DNA from: Letharia columbiana
Taxonomy: Eukaryota; Ascomycota; Lecanoromycetes; Lecanorales; Parmeliaceae
Assembly: GCF_014066305.1 (NCBI RefSeq)
Contig: NW_023501071.1
Location: 372,001 to 436,000, forward strand
DNA: 64,000 nucleotides
Reading direction: 5' to 3'
The notes under the pieces are model-generated. The model saw only the letters and a program-made list of their open reading frames with translations, made no database searches and had not been told where the DNA came from. Position 1 is the first letter of the stretch; every line of letters starts with the position of its first letter. The position numbers and the translations under genes are program-made. Positions 60,997 to 64,000 of the stretch are shown here, piece by piece.

Positions 60997-62301
60997 TCAC
61001 AGCTCCCTCTCCTCCCTCGCCCGTCCGGCTTCCTCTTTCATCAACCTCACTATCCCCTCCACCCCGACCCCCTCCCCTCCCCTCCAAATTCCCAGCCCCC
61101 GCTCCGCCCCCTCCCTCACCCTCCTCCACCCCGCCTCACTCATCCCCGCCTTCGCCGGCAAAACCAGCACCGCCTCCATCTGCGCCTCGAACCGCTGCAC
61201 CGCGACCGCCCCGTGGCCCTGCACCAGATCCCCCGCGGCGACGCGCCCAAACCGCGCATCGAGCTCCAGCAACTCGCGTTCCGTGCGGGGGAGGAAGGGC
61301 CCGACTTTCCGGACGAAGGCGCCCGCGTGAGCGGCTGCGCGGTCGAGGGCGTCGAGGGTGCCGCGCTGGCGGGCGAGCCGGAGCGGATCGGAATCGCCCC
61401 ACCTCCGCCCGAGGGAGTCGAGGGTCCGCGTGGCGTGGGACGGGTTGGCCGCCATGTCGCGATAGAGGAGTTGCAGGGTTTTCACCTTGCCGGTGGTGTG
61501 GGCTCGGGCGATCTGCAGGGCGGGCGCGAGGGCCTGGGAGAATGCGTCGGATTGGGTTCGGCCCGGATGGGACTGCAGCGCCTTGAGGTCTTGGGCGGAC
61601 GGGCTGCGGAAGCGGGCGTATTGCCTATGGAGCTGCCGGTGCACCTGCAGGGTCGTCGGCGGGTGGGCATGCCACGGGAGGAAGAAGCCGTATCCGTGGA
61701 GGATGGAGGAGGCTTCCGGCAAGGGATTCAACACGCGCGCACCCAAGGGGCGAGGCGGGTGCTTGGGAATCGCCAGACAGGCGTTGAGATGGGCGCTGAA
61801 AATGATGTGGCGGGTTTGGATGTCTTCGACGAAGAAGTAGAGTTTGTGATGCCAGTCGAGGAAGGAGGGATGGAAAGCCTCGATCAGGATGATGACCTCC
61901 TTGATGACGGGAGCTATTTCCCGAAGTTCAGGCCGGGCCGAGGAAAGCGCGTACTGCTGTTGGAAGACGAGGTCGTCGAGACATTCTTGTAGCTGGGATG
62001 GCGCGGATAGAATCTCTGCAGGAAACTCGCTAGATGAGGAGGAGGCTCGCGAGGTGGATACCGAGTCGGTGAATGCTGCGGTATCGCAGACCTCTTGAGG
62101 CAGAAAGCCTCCAAAGATGATGAGCCATAGAAACGGGTATATGATAGCCGTCGATTGGAGGGCTGGGACGATCATGGTCCAGAACAAGCGACGGTACGCA
62201 AGAAGCCTGTTCATTCCGAAATGCTTTTCAGGATAGGAGGTGTAAGAAAGGACGAAGAAGGGAGGAAAGAGGAGAAGGAAAAAGGAAAAAGCGGGGAGCA
62301 A
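60997..62301 (-). CDS. Hypothetical protein with two N-terminal hydrophobic segments
   Basis: A 434-codon uninterrupted minus-strand frame. Residues ~4-20 (FSFFLLLFPPFFVL) and ~44-66 (VPALQSTAIIYPFLWLIIFGGF) are strongly hydrophobic. This suggests a signal anchor and a membrane span, or a membrane protein starting at Met30. A Ser-rich linker (residues 78-92) precedes a predominantly helical, charged C-terminal domain (residues ~100-434) rich in Arg, Ala and Leu. I recognise no family. Coding bias is strong: the 3' half is very GC-rich, which opens long antisense frames on the plus strand. The gene converges with the Uma2-like gene and lies tail-to-head 203 bp from the next minus-strand gene. 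Met30 is an alternative start. Confidence 0.7.
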   Translation of the reverse strand: MLPAFSFFLLLFPPFFVLSYTSYPEKHFGMNRLLAYRRLFWTMIVPALQSTAIIYPFLWLIIFGGFLPQEVCDTAAFTDSVSTSRASSSSSEFPAEILSAPSQLQECLDDLVFQQQYALSSARPELREIAPVIKEVIILIEAFHPSFLDWHHKLYFFVEDIQTRHIIFSAHLNACLAIPKHPPRPLGARVLNPLPEASSILHGYGFFLPWHAHPPTTLQVHRQLHRQYARFRSPSAQDLKALQSHPGRTQSDAFSQALAPALQIARAHTTGKVKTLQLLYRDMAANPSHATRTLDSLGRRWGDSDPLRLARQRGTLDALDRAAAHAGAFVRKVGPFLPRTERELLELDARFGRVAAGDLVQGHGAVAVQRFEAQMEAVLVLPAKAGMSEAGWRRVREGAERGLGIWRGGEGVGVEGIVRLMKEEAGRAREEREL

Positions 62302-62504
62302 ACACAGTGGACAAAGGCAGCGGGAGCATGCAGTAAGACTAGCAGGGGATTCAGCGTTTGGTTCACAGCATCAGCGTTCCTTTTTGGACGAGGACAAGGA
62401 CTTCCCTATCGGAAATCGGAAATCGGAAATCAGAAAACAATCTTAGGCTCGTGAATAGCGATGCCATCTTGATATTAACATCAACACTTTTCGCCCGTCA
62501 TCTC
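62302..62504. other. Spacer between two minus-strand genes
   Basis: This is the upstream region of the 434-codon gene. It includes three tandem CGGAAAT units (62410-62430). No other feature was seen. Confidence 0.5.
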
Positions 62505-64000
62505 TCATCGGCGTCTGCCAAACGGAACAGAGCGTTTGAGAATCTCATCCTCATTGCGATTGAGCAACGTCTTATAGCCTGGAGGAAAGCTCCCGTTTTC
62601 CCCTCTCTTCTTCTTCTCCCTGTGCCACTGTTCATAATACCATAGTTGCAAAGCATAAAACACCCGCCATTCTTGACCGTAGTCGAGCGGATCCGGAAAC
62701 CGTAAAGGCATCTCTGCTCTGACAATGGAGTCTTCAAACTCTTCCCATTGTTTGATCCTTTGATTGAATTCATCCACGGCAATACCATTTTTCAAATGCT
62801 CTAGACTGTAATCCTGTGCTGCCATACCAATGATTTCGTCTTTGGTGTAGGAAGGCGGCATCTTGAACATTCCGGCGGCGCGTCCAACCAAACCCTTGAA
62901 GCCAGAAACTGGAGGGTCCATGCCAAAGCTAGCATCACGATTGGCACCAACCCCATCGGCGGTAGCCTGGTCACTGCTTGGAGGTGATGGAACATTGCCC
63001 GGATGAGTCTCCACACTACCCACGCTTAGACCTACTTCGTCATCGGTAGGAACAGTGGAAGGGTTCCGCAGAGTCTGGGCGGTATGAGAGCTATCAGCAG
63101 CGGCCAAATCTGCAACAAACGGATCAACTTCCAAAACTGATAGTCTTCGTTCTGGGTCATTGCTATCGCCAGACAAATTGGCATTGACCGGTTGAGTTTC
63201 CGGACATGGTTGGAGAGTTGTGGTGTTGCCAGTGTTACCTTCGTCTGCAGCGGATAGGTCGCCTTCCGAAGTAGTGATATCTGGATGTTGAGTAGTGCCG
63301 GATCCTTCAACGCTAGTGTGCTTCAATTCTGAAAGTGGTTCAAGTGTATCCATGACCTGGTGAGGAGAGTCACTGGCGTTTCCGCTGTCTGCTATCTGTG
63401 CATCGCGTAGGGGCTGCATTCCGTTTCGAAGAGTGGTTGGTTTCTGAGCGCCTGCGACGGTAGCGATTGCTGAAGAATTCACTTCGGTCGAAGATATGAA
63501 TGTTTCCGACGGAATCTGCTGCTCTTGTTGGGTTGATGTCCTCTCCTGGTTTTGATCTGATCTACTCTGTTGTTGTTGATTTGATGTACTCTCTTGTTGA
63601 TTTGATGTACTCTCCTCTTGTTGGTGCGAAGTAGTCTCCTCCAATTGGTCCGTTGTACTCTTCCTCTCCTCCAATCCGATTGATTGCTTGTCGCTAGCTG
63701 TGGTTGGAGACTGCTTTGTCTCCGATCCCACATGCAGATTATGTTCTTGATCAAAGGTCCCGGAAGGCGGAACTGTATCCTGCAATCGCGATTCGGACGG
63801 CTGTACGGTTGTCAAATTTTGAAGATCCAGAAGCCTTCCAGTGCCCTGAGGTGCTCCTATCTCATCATCAAAATACAACTCGTATATATCGGTGAGGCCG
63901 GAGGGCGTCTCACTCCGAAGCTCAGGGGAAGCAGTTGAGAGGCTTGTCTGAGGAGCGCTGTGCCGTCGAAGTATGTGGCCGCCTCCTAAGAGTTGATTTC
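62505..64000 (-). CDS. Hypothetical Ser/Thr/Gln-rich protein, 5' end outside window
   Basis: The minus-strand frame is open from the window edge (64000) to TGA at 62505-62507, at least 497 codons. The apparent start at 63878 is only an internal TTG, and the upstream frame continues with readable protein (LRSETPSGLTDIYELYFDDE), so the true start lies beyond the window. The N-terminal and central parts are low-complexity, acidic and Ser/Thr/Gln-rich, with short QQE and NQQ repeats (about 63520-63660). The last ~120 residues look folded (SYTKDEIIGMAAQDYSLEHL ... EWRVFYALQLWYYEQWHREK), with several Trp/Tyr residues and a basic end. No family is recognised. Confidence 0.7.
   Translation of the reverse strand, partial: NQLLGGGHILRRHSAPQTSLSTASPELRSETPSGLTDIYELYFDDEIGAPQGTGRLLDLQNLTTVQPSESRLQDTVPPSGTFDQEHNLHVGSETKQSPTTASDKQSIGLEERKSTTDQLEETTSHQQEESTSNQQESTSNQQQQSRSDQNQERTSTQQEQQIPSETFISSTEVNSSAIATVAGAQKPTTLRNGMQPLRDAQIADSGNASDSPHQVMDTLEPLSELKHTSVEGSGTTQHPDITTSEGDLSAADEGNTGNTTTLQPCPETQPVNANLSGDSNDPERRLSVLEVDPFVADLAAADSSHTAQTLRNPSTVPTDDEVGLSVGSVETHPGNVPSPPSSDQATADGVGANRDASFGMDPPVSGFKGLVGRAAGMFKMPPSYTKDEIIGMAAQDYSLEHLKNGIAVDEFNQRIKQWEEFEDSIVRAEMPLRFPDPLDYGQEWRVFYALQLWYYEQWHREKKKRGENGSFPPGYKTLLNRNEDEILKRSVPFGRRR

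Noticed and set aside
60921..61992. Plus-strand frames of 221 and 259 codons opposite the 434-codon gene
   Set aside because: They are antisense shadows caused by high GC. The minus-strand frame is longer and has plausible protein features; the plus frames are Pro/Arg/Gly-rich.

Overview
The window looks like nuclear DNA of a filamentous ascomycete (Pezizomycotina). It joins a ~56 kb AT-rich, repeat-filled block (1 to ~56,250) to ~7.5 kb of normal-composition, gene-bearing DNA (56,400-64,000). The AT-rich block carries the signature of extreme repeat-induced point mutation (RIP). CpA and TpG are almost absent over whole kilobases, while CpG, CpT and CpC persist. Every coding frame in it is shot through with stops, so its genes are fossils. 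Genus cannot be fixed from sequence alone.

The AT-rich block can be read as a nest of transposons. It opens with the 3' end of a Ty1/copia element (1-1717, 3' LTR 1193-1717), then a short island of unmutated DNA (1718-2060), then three head-to-tail Helitron-type elements (2061-2657, 2658-3087, 3091 onward). The third is a large autonomous-type Helitron. It is interrupted by a short Helitron (6569-7018), a 1.6 kb non-autonomous LTR element with 171-bp LTRs (7227-8854) and a full-length chromodomain Ty3/gypsy element (10251-17642). A second, uninterrupted Helitron copy lies on the minus strand at 29283-35818. It supplies the empty sites that prove the nested insertions: an A^T insertion for the short Helitron and 5-bp target duplications for both LTR elements. 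The Rep-type and PIF1-helicase-type segments of this Helitron can still be read through the RIP damage.

Other residents are two ~2 kb Helitron derivatives with satellite-like cores (19829-22092, 51868-53915), further 0.4-0.6 kb Helitron derivatives, two more gypsy pol fossils (23196-26340 and ~42190-48450) and several microsatellites. Several stretches (26.3-29.2, 35.8-36.7, 37.1-38.8, 39.2-42.2, 48.4-51.9 and 53.9-55.3 kb) are RIP-mutated and could not be classified.

The gene-bearing end holds four protein genes. One is a plus-strand hypothetical gene (57265-58410) whose 5' structure is unclear. The second is a well-supported three-exon gene (59582-60861) for a 380-residue protein of a fungal family resembling Uma2/PD-(D/E)xK nucleases. 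The third is a minus-strand single-exon gene with two N-terminal hydrophobic segments (60997-62301). The fourth is a minus-strand gene running off the window edge (62505-64000). No rRNA, tRNA or CRISPR array was found. The genes do not form a recognisable cluster or pathway.
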